64,000 bases of DNA from Augochlora pura (GCF_028453695.1 NC_135778.1:2232001-2296000), one strand, 5' to 3'; shown: positions 1 through 10,687, counted from the first letter of the stretch. The notes: a model not told the origin generated them from the letters alone. Numbers and translations: made by a program.

Positions 1-345
1 AATTTTGCGGATTTGGGAAGTTCTCCCTAACTTCATAAAATAATATTGGTGTTAGGCTGCGACGCGTGTTGCACGGTATAACGTCCTTTCGAAGACAAAC
101 AGATCCTGTGGCGCGTCCAAACCGAGTTCGACCGTTCCCAAACCGAATGGGTTTCGCCGGATGCCGGGGGGACGAACGCGGGGTCATTTTGACCCGTCCT
201 AAGGTCTCTGCGTTCTACGTGGGTTCTCAGAGGTTTTGTAATAGTTTTCTATTATTATAGTGCGTAGCTCCGAGTGCGTAAACTATGTATATATTTTTTG
301 TTTGATTATAGAGATATAATTAGAGTTATAAAGATTATAGAGATA
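1..345. other. single-copy background with a GGGTCATTTTGACCC palindrome
   Basis: No gene is recognised. The 64-residue open frame at 66-260 has no domain. A hairpin-forming palindrome GGGTCATTTTGACCC lies at 181-195. Related cores occur at 36540 and 46502, both beside TTAA-flanked elements, so this may be a relic of such an element, but no TTAA terminus is visible here. Confidence 0.5.
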
Positions 346-445
346 NNNNNNNNNNNNNNNNNNNNNNNNNNNNNNNNNNNNNNNNNNNNNNNNNNNNNNN
401 NNNNNNNNNNNNNNNNNNNNNNNNNNNNNNNNNNNNNNNNNNNNN
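346..445. other. assembly gap (100 N)
   Basis: Exactly 100 N, a conventional scaffold gap of unknown true size. The left flank is a short GATTATAGAGATA-like repeat, so the gap probably spans AT-rich repeat. Confidence 0.98.
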
Positions 446-805
446 TTATATAGAAATTTGTAAGAAAAAAAAGAGGTTATGTTTATTATTATTATGGATG
501 AAATACGACAATCGAGGCAACTTTGTTAATGACATTTCAGCGATGTCTTCGTTTTCGATTGTTTCGTTTACAGTTGTTAATTAACGAATCTTGATGCGAC
601 AGAAAAGTTTGTTGCATCGATATATTATTTGATATCACAATTACTTACCATATTCGTTTTAAATAAGGGAACTGTGTATGGCTTTGTTTTTATTTCGTTC
701 GATTTAATTTAATAATTATGGTAGGATTAATATTCGATTTGGAAAAGTTGCGATTGGCACAAGATCTTATACATTTTATACCATTTTGGATTTCTTCTGT
801 CGAAA
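446..805. other. AT-rich background, nothing recognised
   Basis: AT-rich sequence without repeats longer than a few units and without any recognisable coding potential or RNA gene. Confidence 0.5.
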
Positions 806-1040
806 TTAAGCCTTTGCATATGTAGTAGCAACTCGAAGGCGCCGCGAACAATTGTTGCATCGCGTTCAGAAATAATTATAAACATAATCGTAATAACTAT
901 AATAATAAACATAATAACTAAATAATAAACATAATAATAACCATAATAAACATAATAATAACCATAATAAACATAGTGATAATCATAATAAATATAATTT
1001 TATGGTGCCTCACAGTCACCACTCGAGTGCAAAGGGTTAA
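806..1040. mobile_element. family A TTAA element with two like ends around a microsatellite
   Basis: The right end at 1003-1040 reads GGTGCCTCACAGTCACC, then ACTCGAGTGCAAAGGG, then TTAA, as in other family A copies. The left end at 806 begins TTAAGCCTTTGCA and continues with a diverged inverted version of the same right end (ACTCGAAGGCGCCGC). Between them lies an ATAATAAAC-type microsatellite (about 877-1000). Total length is 235 bp, close to the family's 239-250 bp. TTAA at both edges fits a piggyBac-type target duplication. The left end is diverged, so its boundary is less certain than the right. Confidence 0.65.
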
Positions 1041-1911
1041 AATATAGTGTAAAAATCCCGATTCCAACGGGTCGATCTTCATTTCGTCAACGTTTTCCGT
1101 CGCTCGGCGAATTTACTCTAATCTCGAGCGCATAAAAATCCGCTCGTCGTTTGTTCTGGCGGCGATACGCGGCCACAATGCGAGCCGCGTTTCGCGAAAA
1201 CCGTAAGAACGACGACGAACACGTCGGAGCCATGTAAACGCTACTTTTCAGGCGTTTCAGGCTGCGCGCGCGCGCGCGAAGCTCTGTTATTCGACGAAAT
1301 GGTCCGCGCGGCTACTTCGGTGAACGCGGGGGGTCTCTCGGATTCGGGCCGTTTCCGCATGAATGTGAATTCACAAACGCAAAGTATGGTCAATAGGGCA
1401 TAAACGATTCCGACTATGCCATAATCGGATGTAGCGAAGCGAGGTCAAATACAATGAATCACGATCGAAAACCGTCGGCTATAGAGACTTATTGTTGGCG
1501 GCGTGCGCGCACGGCGCGCCCGGGAATATCGCGCGAACCCCATTACAAACTTATGCACAAATAGAATCGGATAACAAAGCCGCGCCACCGCGACACAGGT
1601 GCGATCAATTTAAACCACGCCGCCGGTATTGGACAAGATACAAATTGGGGAAGACGTTCTACGAGCGTTTTGCAAGGATTGCATCCGGTAGAATTGTTGC
1701 CCGGTAATTTCTTGTTGCCCGGCGTTTGTTCCGTGAATTCCGTGTTGCGTTTTATCGAAACTATTTTTCAAGTACAATTATGCGTCGCTGTACTCGGTTG
1801 CGATGCTGTGACATTAATTGCGAGTACGGGAGGCATTTATCGAGGCATCGTTGTACAGCGGAGTTGGACATATTTCTTTGGAATGATATGAAATGGTATT
1901 CGAGGAATTTG
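1041..1911. other. CpG-containing background, no gene recognised
   Basis: GC-rich to mixed sequence including a (GC)n run near 1263-1278. Overlapping frames of 71-73 codons around 1492-1941 carry no recognisable domain and show no splice or promoter signal I would defend. Confidence 0.45.
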
Positions 1912-2129
1912 TTTGAAATATTATCCGAAGAATTTATTTAACGTATCGTTCGAATAAGGGATAAATTAATCGAAAGGATAATATTTTATCCGAAGAATTT
2001 ATTTGATATATCGTTCGAATAAAATATTGCTCAAAAGGATGATATTTTAGTAGAAAAGAATTTATTTAATGCGTCGTTCAAATAAATTGTTATATGGAAG
2101 AATAATATTTTATCCGAAGAATTTAGTTG
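1912..2129. repeat. degenerate ~60-70 bp AT-rich tandem repeat
   Basis: About three to four diverged copies of a unit containing ATCCGAAGAATTTATTT then a CGTTCGAATAA-like segment, repeated at about 1925, 1990, 2055 and 2115. It runs directly into the shorter-period array on its right and probably shares its origin. Confidence 0.7.
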
Positions 2130-2525
2130 ATGTATTTTTCGTTAAAAATTTCTATTCGATGTATTTTTCGTTAAAATTTGTATTCGATGTATTTTTCGTT
2201 AAAAAATTTGTATTCGATGTATTTTTCATTAAAAATTTTTATTCGATGTATTTTTCGTTAAAAATTTGAATTCGACGTGTTTTCCATTAAAAAATTTGTA
2301 TTCGATGTATTTTTCATTAAAAAATTTGTATTCGATGTATTTTTCGTTAAAAATTTGTATTCGATGTATTTTTCGTTAAAAATTTGTATTCGATTTATTA
2401 TTCCTTCAAAATTTGAATTCGACGTATTTTTCGTTAAAATTTCTATTCGTCGTATTTTTCGTTAAAATTTCTATTCGTCGTATTTTTCGTTAAAATTGAT
2501 ATTCGACGTATTTCTCGTTAAAATC
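2130..2525. repeat. 29-bp minisatellite (TTTTTCGTTAAAAATTTG core)
   Basis: About 13 tandem copies of a roughly 29-bp unit: TATTCGATGTA followed by TTTTTCGTTAAAAATTTG. Copies vary mainly in the A-run length and in CGATGTA/CGACGTA/CGTCGTA, and they become more diverged to the right. Open frames across it with a FDVFFVKN-like peptide repeat are by-products of the unit, not genes. Confidence 0.9.
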
Positions 2526-3240
2526 TATATCCTAAACATTAACCTAATATAATCTCTTGAAATCACTATCACAATGAACTCGCGTCCACGAGTTTCTGAA
2601 AATCGTCCCTCGACTAAAATGTCATGAAAATTCCTTTGTACGCTTAACCCCGCGCGACGCGTAGCCTGAATCGAAACTCATAAGACGGGGAACGGTGATC
2701 GCCGGGAAGCTACTCAAGAACCATGACACAAATACAGATCATCGGAAGATTATAGGATCTGGCGGAGACTCGTGAAACACGCCGGAGATCATAGAACCGT
2801 GCTGCAGAATCATGGCCGCGCCGCTGGTATAGGCCATACAAAGATTACAGGGATCTACCGCAGACTCGTGAAACAGATGTAGGCTACACCCGGAGATCAT
2901 AAACTGTACTCCGGGTGAAACGGGCCCCACCTCCCCTCCCCCAGACACGTGGGTCACGTACAGAGTCTCCCTGAAGATTATACGTAGATCCTATCCCAGA
3001 AATAGCCGAGGCTGGAAACCAGACACGGTCGAAGACGTCGCGGCGACGCCCGCGTTCCTGAACTTGAAACATTCGGAAAATGAAGGAAGCCGACGATGCC
3101 GGCTCTGAATCACCGAGATTTTAGGTTAACTCGGGAACTCTAGTGTCTTAGAGGGGACTTCGCGGGCTCCGGAGACGCGATCGGTGGCTGCGGTAGTGTT
3201 GTTTTAAAACTGGATCGTATAACGTTGGAATAATATCTAG
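2526..3240. repeat. mosaic with diverged ~100-bp direct repeats
   Basis: A segment GATTATAGGATCT...CAGACTCGTGAAAC...CGGAGATCAT occurs at 2746-2791 and again, spread out, at 2842-2905, with a weaker third trace near 2972. The flanks (2526-2740 and 3010-3240) are mixed-composition background. Minus-strand open frames of 62-72 codons here have no recognised domain. It could be the remnant of a longer interspersed element I do not recognise. Confidence 0.5.
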
Positions 3241-3248
3241 TAGAGGAT

Positions 3249-3560
3249 ATATACAGGGTGTTCGAGAAGTCAGTCATGGGAGAGTACCGAGAGGTTCTTC
3301 AGGTGATTTGGAGCAACTTTTTCCTTTACGAAAATGTTCCACGAGCCACCGTTTACGAGATATTAACGAAAAACTGTGACCAATGAGAGGAGAGCTCGGT
3401 CAGCTCGCATCAACCGAGCTCGTCTCTGATTGGTCAGCGTTTTTCGCTAATAACTCGTCAACGAAGTCACGGATCGCATTTGCGCCAAGGACAAAGCTGC
3501 TTCAAATGACCTGGGGCAATCTCTCAGCTCTCGCAAATAACATAGTTTGGGATACGCTAT
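3249..3560. mobile_element. fold-back (long inverted repeat) element with ACAGGGTG end
   Basis: Begins with TATACAGGGTGTTC (ACAGGGTG at 3253-3260). A left arm at about 3299-3405 (GATTTGGAGCAACTTT...GTGACCAATGAGAG...GAGCTCGG) is mirrored by a right arm at about 3414-3512 (CCGAGCTC...GATTGGTCAGCG...AAAGCTGCTTCAAAT), leaving a loop of only a few bases. A second copy lies at 62632. The long hairpin and shared sequence mark a non-autonomous fold-back or MITE-like element. The right terminus is not clear and no target duplication was identified. The 84-codon frame inside is not considered a gene. Confidence 0.75.
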
Positions 3561-4064
3561 TATATTATAGTGTACCGTATTGTGCCGCGCTGTCTTCTGC
3601 TGGAAGTGCTGACAACACAGACAGTCTGTCACAGTGACGCGCGAGGTCATGACTCAACCGTGAATTTCATACGTCTCCCGCGAACAACGTTGTCCGAAAC
3701 AAGCTAATGTTGCCATTCCGTGGACACTCTGACGAGATCCCTCATCAAGAAACCTGGTTTAATGTCGTATGTAAATTAAACCATAAAAGTGGTCACTTGC
3801 ATAAATATCTGCAAGCCCAATTAGGGGATAGACCATGGAATCTTGTAAATTTTTAGTCCCTTGTTTTGCGTTGATAAATCGGGGAACAACTTTTGCTGAG
3901 TTGGCTGTATAATGTAATAAATAATATAATATATTTGGCAGTATAATATAATATACAATATAACATATTTAGCTGTATGATATAATATATAATATGATAT
4001 ATTTAGATGTATAATATAATATATTTAGCTGTATAATATGGTATATATAATAAAATATATGTAC
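3561..4064. other. background with ~40-bp AT repeat (3900-4060)
   Basis: 3561-3890 is background without a recognised feature. From about 3900 to 4060 an AT-rich unit TATAATATATTTAGCTG recurs about four times with variable spacing, a degenerate tandem repeat. Confidence 0.6.
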
Positions 4065-4300
4065 ACTTTCCAAAGACAGCAACGGCTAGCTTAGGAATCG
4101 AAACAAACGCAAATAACAACAATTGAACGAATTCAAAGATATAACACATACTATACCAAAGAAATTTGAACTTGTGCTAAGATAGCGCGCACTTTCCAAA
4201 GACACAGCAATGGCTAATATAAAAATTGAAACAAACGCAAATAATAATAATTGAACAGTGTTGTCAAATATACAACACATACTATACCATAAATATTGAA
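4065..4300. repeat. ~125-bp direct tandem duplication
   Basis: Copy 1 (4065-4171) and copy 2 (4191-4300) share ACTTTCCAAAGACA, AGCAACGGCTA/AGCAATGGCTA, GAAACAAACGCAAATAA and ACACATACTATACCA in the same order. The copies differ by many substitutions, so the duplication is not recent. Confidence 0.85.
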
Positions 4301-4975
4301 AGTTCTACCAAGCCAACGCCAACTCGCCATACCTTTCCCATGACAGTAAACAGAACATTTCCAAGAAAGTTTCGAAACACCGCGGATGTTGCAATTACTT
4401 CAACATCGACGAGCCATTGAAACGACCGGCTCTGCAAAACTGCTCGCCTAATCTGTCTCCGTCGCAACAGTCACGCGCGGCCGTGTCGCGTCAGACACAA
4501 TCCAATGAAACCGTATCAACGTGCCGGGCACCAAGAGAGACACCTTGGAGATGACAAATGCTCGCGTGCGTTCGACCTCTTTGCCGGCAATTTGTTATCC
4601 GCCGCTTATTGCTCTGCCAGGGCGAACAGGTAACCGGACGACCTCTACACGTGTCAACCGAGCGAACTACGGCATTCCCGGTTCTTGCGCCACCGCAAAA
4701 ATTCACCCGGGTTACCAGACGGACAAACCGTATCCGCGACCGGCTCCACTCCAGAGCCGTGCTTCTACGGCGGGTAATTCGGTGACAGTCGAAATATATT
4801 TCACTTTCGCTCCGATTAACTGCGGCTTCATTAGCGACCGCCTAAAACAACGCGAATTCTTCTTCTTCGCGGCCGCGTCGCGGAGTGATAGGGTAAACTA
4901 TCGTCTTCAGGAGGCAGACATGGTGAAACGTTGTAATAATATTTAGAACGTGTCGGGTAATAATAATTGGAGAAA
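4301..4975. other. mixed-composition background, unrecognised 141-codon frame
   Basis: The plus strand is open from 4521 to 4946 (141 codons), but the peptide shows no domain, signal peptide or membrane segment, and other strands and frames are similarly open. The region is moderately CpG-rich. I treat the frame as chance. Confidence 0.4.
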
Positions 4976-6170
4976 TGGTATATGGATTATTTTAATCAAT
5001 ATTCGAGGCTGGCTTTATTTGTTGGATTTAGTCGATTTATTTTTTTAATATTGTTTTATTCGAAATTATTTGTTTGATGTATGAGCGAAATATGATTCGA
5101 AGATGTTGCTCGATATATTGTCTGAATAAATTTGTAATGATAGAATTTGAATAGAATCGAATTTAGAATTCAGTTTTAGAATTGGAACAGAATGGAATAA
5201 AATTTAGAATTTAGATTTAGAATAGAATAAAATTTACAATTTAGATTTAGAATAGAATAAAATAGGATTTGATTCAAAAAGAATTAATTTGAAATATCCG
5301 AATAAAATTTCTATCCGAAGAACCAATTTCCGTCTATTATCGAAATAAAATTATATTCGCACAATTCACCCGAAATATTACCGAAACAAATTTTTAATTC
5401 GAAAAATCTCTCCGCCATATTATGCAAATTAAGAACAAATTATGCAAATTAACAAACACATTAATAACGACAAGTGATCCGCGTGTGCTCGTACACTTGT
5501 TCGGTCGGTTGTAAACAAAATAACCGTGGAAGGTAAAACAACAGCGTATCACATACGATCGGACAACATTGGTAACTGGCGTGCGTCTGATGTTCCTGCA
5601 CAATTTCACGTCGATAAGTATGTTTCCAGCACAGATTGACGGCTGCATTTGCGCGATTAATCGTAACAACACGCGACGCCGATAGAATAATATTGTATCG
5701 AATTTTGCAACATATCGTAGCGACAACATATACATATATGTATATACATCATGAAACGTTACCGAATATTTGAATTTTTATGAACCGGTCCGCGGCGCGA
5801 ATAAAATAATACATAAAATAAAAATAATCGCGCGTGTAAAATTCCCGATTCGCTTGGATAATGATAACAGCGCGGCGAATATTAAGCAACATTATACAGG
5901 GATTTCATCGCGAACTCCGATCGTTTCAATTATTGGACAATTTTTATCAGCCGCGAACGCGCGTGAATCCTCGTTTGTGACGGCGGTGTAATAACAAAAT
6001 GGTTTTCTCGCCGGAAGTGTAATGTGATTGGACGAACGGTGTATTTAGTTTAGTTAAGCTGAGTTTGATGAAATTTTGTTTATATGTTGTTATTAATATG
6101 TTCTTGCTGTATATAATATATTTGCATCGAACAGTTTCGTTGGATCATATTTTACTCGTTTAATAGTTCC
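4976..6170. other. AT-rich background with AGAATAGAATAAAATTT repeats
   Basis: 5140-5270 holds a degenerate AGAATAGAATAAAATTTAGA repeat. 5390-5760 is open on the minus strand for 113 codons without a recognisable domain. The rest is AT-rich single-copy sequence with nothing identified. Confidence 0.45.
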
Positions 6171-6325
6171 AATAAATACTTTCCAATAAATAATAATGTA
6201 ATAATAATATGATAGTATAATAGTATAATAATTTAATAATATGATAGTATAATGGTATAGTAACATAATAATATAAAATTATGATGGTATAATAATACAA
6301 TATAATAATAATAATAATATTACTA
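6171..6325. repeat. (ATAATA)n-type AT microsatellite
   Basis: Imperfect run of AATAATATGATAGTATAATA-like units ending in (AAT)n near 6300-6325. Confidence 0.8.
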
Positions 6326-6930
6326 GATTTCCTTTTGCTAAAACACCAACGAAATCATTCGAATACCATTTCGAATCAAATTTAATTAGACTGAAATATA
6401 CCCAACTCTAATCCACAAGAGATAAATAATTGCAGCAACATCCGCGACGTATCTATAAAATTTCAATAACAAATTGATGACAAATCGTTATGCGCGATCC
6501 ACCGTTTCGTTTCGGCGATAGCAGAGGCTGCACTCTTTTGTATTAATTTCGGACAGCCATCAATTTCCGCGTAATCTTCTGCATTTGAAACGGTGCTGTT
6601 CGATGAAGTTGGCAAACGCATACTGAACTAGTCAACGCGGCAGGCTTGCGCAAACAGATTAAATAAATATCGACAATCTGTAGCCTTGTGCATTATCGAG
6701 CGTGCAGCCGTTTCCCTATCCTATTTTCGAAGCTCGGTGAAATATTTCCGTTTATTCTAGCTTACAGTTTATATTTCAAAAAGTGTAACACACTCGATCG
6801 ACGTGATTCACGATTCCTCGTCGCTTTATTAATCGCGTAGGACAATACGTGCTTTGGAGCGATGCGATTCATCAAGGAATTATTATTTGGAAGTAATTCT
6901 GTTACGCTGAATCGTCGTTCGGTTAAATCA
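6326..6930. other. background, nothing recognised
   Basis: Mixed sequence with scattered short open frames only. No repeats or RNA genes recognised. Confidence 0.45.
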
Positions 6931-7390
6931 CGTTGTAATTCAATTGTTGTGCAATTCAATTATATCGTAGTTCCATTATATTGTAATTCATATTCAGATC
7001 GCCATTGAATTGAATGACAAAGAAATTTAATTGCATTGTAATTCATAATTCGAATTGCCACTGAAGTAAACGACAAGGTAATTCAATTACATTGTAATTC
7101 AATTATGTTGTAATTCATATTCAGATCGTCATTGAATTAAATGACAAAGAAATTGAATTGCATTGTGATGCATAATTCGAATTGCCACTGAATTAAACGA
7201 CAAAGTAATTCAATTACATTGTAATCCACATTGAGATCGTAATTGAATCGAAGCGCAAATTAATTCAATTATACAGTAATTCAAATCGCCATTGAATTAA
7301 GAGACAAAATAATTCGATCACATTGCAATTTACAATTCGGTTTCGCCTATGAATTAAATTACATCGTCGTAATTCACGGTTCGAAAAATG
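6931..7390. repeat. higher-order AATTCAATTACATTGTAATTCA tandem repeat
   Basis: A roughly 62-bp unit built from ATTGTAATTCA, then ATCGCCATTGAATTAAA, then GACAAAGAAATT is organised in pairs of alternating type. The ATATTGTAATTCATATTCAGATCG type appears at 6978 and 7104, giving a higher-order period of about 126 bp. Divergence rises to the right after 7210. The unit is rich in self-complementary ATTGTAATTCAAT motifs. Confidence 0.85.
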
Positions 7391-7650
7391 GGAACCAACA
7401 CGTTCGAACATCTCGTTCGAATTACAGAATAATTGAATTAGCAGAACTTTGTCCGCGTGTTAATCGAAAAACGTTCCCGGGAAAGTTTCGCGGGCACGCG
7501 GTCTCTCTCGAAAGTTGACGACCGCGTCGCTGTCACAATATTTCATTAGCCATCCAATCGGTATACCGCAAGAACTGTGTCCCAACTTATCCTCGCCGTT
7601 CAAACTTCAGGCAAAAGATAAAAGAAGAACCCGTCTGTAATTACTCTTCT
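7391..7650. other. background between repeats
   Basis: Mixed sequence with no recognised feature, leading into the poly(C) tract. Confidence 0.5.
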
Positions 7651-7671
7651 CCCCCCCCCCCCCCCCCCCCC
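7651..7671. repeat. poly(C) tract, 21 C
   Basis: Twenty-one consecutive C followed by C-rich sequence to about 7685 and again near 7780-7800. Similar tracts occur at 11791, 23355 and 58266. Confidence 0.95.
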
Positions 7672-7907
7672 TCCCCACCCCCCACACGGAGCCGCTCCTG
7701 CCCACGCTACACTGACCAATTAATTTTTTTCCGCGGGCCCGGTATAATTATCCGACCCGCGCTCTCTGCACCCTACCGACCCCCCAGCCCCCCCCTACCC
7801 CATCGTGAACTTTTATTTACCGTCGTTTAACCTTCCGACTGGAAAAACTGTCCAAGATGTCCGCGAGCCGTCGCGGCCTCTGCCGTTGATGTTTGAATAA
7901 TAAGGAA

Positions 7908-8090
7908 TCTCCCTCCCCCTCTCTCTCTCTCTCTGTCTCTTTCTCTCCATAGTTCCCTCTCTCTTTCTCTGGCTGTCTCTCTTTTTATTTCACTCTCTTC
8001 ATCTGCTTGTCACTCTCCAGTTCTCTTCCTGTCTTCCTCTGTCTATCTCTATTCCTCTCTCTCTCTCTCTAATAAATATTAATCTCTCTC
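7908..8090. repeat. (CT)n compound microsatellite
   Basis: CT-rich run interrupted by GTCTCTTTCTC and similar variants, with the pure CT blocks at about 7917-7934 and 8055-8070. Confidence 0.9.
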
Positions 8091-8122
8091 ATAAATATTA
8101 ATGTCATCGTTATTATCAAACA

Positions 8123-8361
8123 TTAACCCTTTGCACTCGTAACTTCAAATCTAAAATAATTTTTCTAGCTTGTACCGTTTCCATTTCACGCGACAAAGTG
8201 TACGTTATACATATGAAATCGATTCTTGCGATTCGTAGCAACAGTTTTACAGTTAACAAATTTTTTTTAATTTAAACTTTGTTGGTATAAAAATTATTTT
8301 GCAACGTGATGGAACAATTTTAGTGGTGCCTCAGAGTCACCACTCGAGCGCAGAGGGTTAA
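8123..8361 (+). mobile_element. family A TTAA element, complete copy
   Basis: Bounded by TTAA at 8123-8126 and 8358-8361, 239 bp in all. The left end reads TTAACCCTTTGCACTCG and the right end GAGCGCAGAGGGTTAA, an imperfect terminal inverted repeat of about 15 bp. Just inside the right end sit the imperfect palindrome GGTGCCTCAGAGTCACC and ACTCGAG. There is no open frame, so it is a non-autonomous element. TTAA edges with CCC termini are typical of the piggyBac superfamily; the assignment is inferred, since no transposase is present. Confidence 0.88.
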
Positions 8362-8397
8362 TACACAAATCCTTACGTCGCATATATACATACTTAA

Positions 8398-8455
8398 TCT
8401 ATACTACCATATATCTATAATATTATACCATATATCTATAATATACTACCATAAT
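8398..8455. repeat. short TACCATATATCTATAATAT repeat
   Basis: Three imperfect copies of an ACCATATATCTATAATATTAT unit of about 22-26 bp. Confidence 0.75.
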
Positions 8456-9100
8456 CGTCGCCGGTAACGAAACGGGTTAAAAATCTCGTCCCGATCGCCG
8501 TGCCGTCGCGAGCGTGGTATCCTCGGCGAACGATTCCGCGCGATCGTTTCCCGCGGAATCGTTCGAAGGAAATTTTCGTTCGATGGTGAAACACCGGCAT
8601 CGACCGAGGGCAAGCGGCAGTCCGCCGGCGTCGTCGCGCGTCGGAGAAAAGATTTAGCCCCCGATCGTTGTTTTTGGCTCCTTCTATTTCCTGCTCGTCC
8701 TCCATTTCCCGGGCATTCGTCTTCGGTGCCGAAGCCACGTTTGTTGTCCGTGAAAATAACGGAGGCGGAGAACGCGGGCGATCCGGGACGGCGGGCTAAA
8801 GGCGAAGCGGAGACGAGAAGCCGTGGCGTGCGATGGATGGCGAGGTGGAAGGGAGGGGGGGATGGGGTGGGGGAGGAGGACAACGGGGACGGGAATAAGG
8901 TGAGTCAGTGAAATCGAATTCCGGGACAAACTTCCTTTTTCGGGCTCCGGACTCGCTTTAAATTGTCCCCCTGGCGGCGCCCCCCTCCCCTCCCTCTCCC
9001 CGGGCAATTTTTGCCCGGCGAAGCCACCTTTGAACCTACGGGCAAACCTTATTGCCCCGATTAATCGACCGTGACAATGGCGACCGCGCCGCGCTGTTCC
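8450..9100. other. CpG-rich block with a consensus 5' splice-like site at 8900
   Basis: High-CpG sequence open in several frames on both strands (100-145 codons), which is expected from composition. On the plus strand, AATAAG followed by GTGAGTCAG at 8894-8908 matches a strong insect 5' splice site, at the end of a frame starting at 8726. No matching acceptor, domain or promoter was identified, so a non-coding first exon is possible but unproven. Confidence 0.25.
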
Positions 9101-9623
9101 GGCGAATGCTAAACAAACGCGATCGGATTTTATTTACGGCGACCGGAGACGGAATTATTGTAGCGTACGCGGGGTCTCGCGTGAACATTATTCTTATCTT
9201 TGATTATCGTTATCTTTGAAGGATCAATTTCGTTTGTCAACAAAAATTCCCATTTCTCCTCAGATAAGGAGAATAATAAAAAAATAATAATAAAAAAAAT
9301 TTCGTCTTTTATATACACACAATTTTAACAAATAAATAATAATCAATTTCCTTTACACGTAATAAATAATACGCATTAAATAAAAAAGATTTGACGCGTC
9401 CGATCCGGTATAGAGAAAAAGTTAATTACGCGTTGAAAATAGAGAGAAAGGCACAGTAACCGGCTCCGGCAGCGTGATAGTCGAGAACCGCCTTTGACAG
9501 GAAGCGGATCGGGGGTTTAGGAACGTAAAATCGACGCGGCGCGATTAGGCAAAGACAGGGGTAGTCGGCCACCGGGCGCAGTTTGATCGGCTTTTGATAG
9601 TTCGGCGAGTTCGGTCGGTCGGG

Positions 9624-9625
<2 letters not shown>
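9101..9625. other. background, nothing recognised
   Basis: AT-rich to mixed sequence. The frames open here translate to low-complexity or unrecognised peptides. Confidence 0.45.
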
Positions 9626-9668
<43 letters not shown>

Positions 9669-9678
9669 GGAGAGAGGG
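9626..9678. repeat. (GA)n followed by poly(G)
   Basis: About 33 bp of GA dinucleotides run into a poly(G) stretch at 9658-9670, then GAGAGGGAGAGAG. Confidence 0.95.
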
Positions 9679-9939
9679 AGAGAGCTTAAGTAACCCACTA
9701 TCACGAGCGTGATTACCGTCAAAGGGCGGTCGCCGGGAGTTTACCCACGTCATTTTACGCGGTCCGTCAACCGTTTCCTGCCCGTGCTATGAATATTTAT
9801 CGAGTCGACGTCGGCGACGACGACGGGGATTCTTGTCCTGTCCGCGGAAGAATTTCGGTATTGTTGCGCTGGATTAGCACCTGGGCTACTAGTATAAGCG
9901 CCGCGACGGCCACTGGATTATGCATTGTTTGGTGAAACC
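9679..9939. other. CpG-containing spacer
   Basis: Between two GA microsatellites, with no recognised gene or regulatory site. Confidence 0.5.

Positions 9940-9991
<52 letters not shown>
9940..9991. repeat. (GA)n microsatellite, ~52 bp
   Basis: Nearly pure GA dinucleotides with one AAAG interruption near the left end. Confidence 0.95.
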
Positions 9992-9996
<5 letters not shown>

Positions 9997-10164
9997 AGCG
10001 ATCATCGTTTCCGAGCTGTTTAGTTTCTTAAGACTTTGATCCCCGAATTTATCGGCAACGGCCGGCGAAGTTTCTGACACGATTAAGAGACGAGAGACGC
10101 TGATTCTAGTGTGATCGTCGAGCCGGCGATCCTCGATCGCGTTATGGTGTTGCGACAAATAAAC

Positions 10165-10268
10165 TTAAGCCTTCACACTCGAGTGGTGACTCTGAAGCAC
10201 CACTGAAATCGTTACAGCACGTTTCAATATAATTTTTATATTATGAAAAATTAGGTTTCTAAATTGAA
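10165..10268 (-). mobile_element. family A half-element fused to family B
   Basis: Begins TTAAGCCTTCACACTCGAG at 10165 followed by TGGTGACTCTGAAGCACCAC, the right end of family A in reverse. Family A similarity fades near 10268, where family B sequence (GATATAGTCAATTTTACGCG) starts abruptly. The left half of A and the first part of B are both missing at the junction, so this is a chimera made by deletion or template switching. Confidence 0.75.
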
Positions 10269-10687
10269 AAGTGATATAGTCAATTTTACGCGATACTAAA
10301 ATATCACGGCCTTCACTACACACTTTTGTACCTTGCATTTTGAAGGGGTTTCTTAAATTTTAATAATTGAACTGCTTCGTAACAGCAACGACAAGAATCG
10401 TGACTAACTGTTCCGAGGTACTGAGAGGAACTAACATTCAGTCACGAGCGTAACGGGCAAAAAATCAGTCCGCGAGCTCGGCTTGTTATGTTTACGTTTG
10501 GCCCAAGTATGTGTTCGCGACACAGACTCGCGATGTTTATGTTTGGCCCAAGTATCTGTTCGCGAGTCTGACACGCGATGTTTATGTTTTGCCCAAGTAA
10601 CTGTTCGCGACTCTGACTCGCGATATTCATGTTTGGGCAAAAATCTTCATCGCGAGTCTGACTCGCTAAAGTACGGGAAGGGGTTAA
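10269..10687 (+). mobile_element. family B TTAA element, left-truncated, five 45-bp units
   Basis: Shares its body with the copies at 51900 and 58818 but lacks roughly the first 140 bp. It ends GTACGGGAAGGGGTTAA (TTAA at 10684-10687). Five tandem 45-bp units start at 10471, 10516, 10561, 10606 and 10651; each begins CGCGA and contains a CGCGAGTCTGACTCGCGA-like palindrome followed by TGTTTATGTTTGGCCCAAGTA. There is no transposase frame. The open frames over the array come from the 45-bp (3n) period. Confidence 0.85.

Noticed and set aside
2069..2465. two open frames with FDVFFVKN repeats
   Set aside because: By-product of a 29-bp minisatellite with small length changes.
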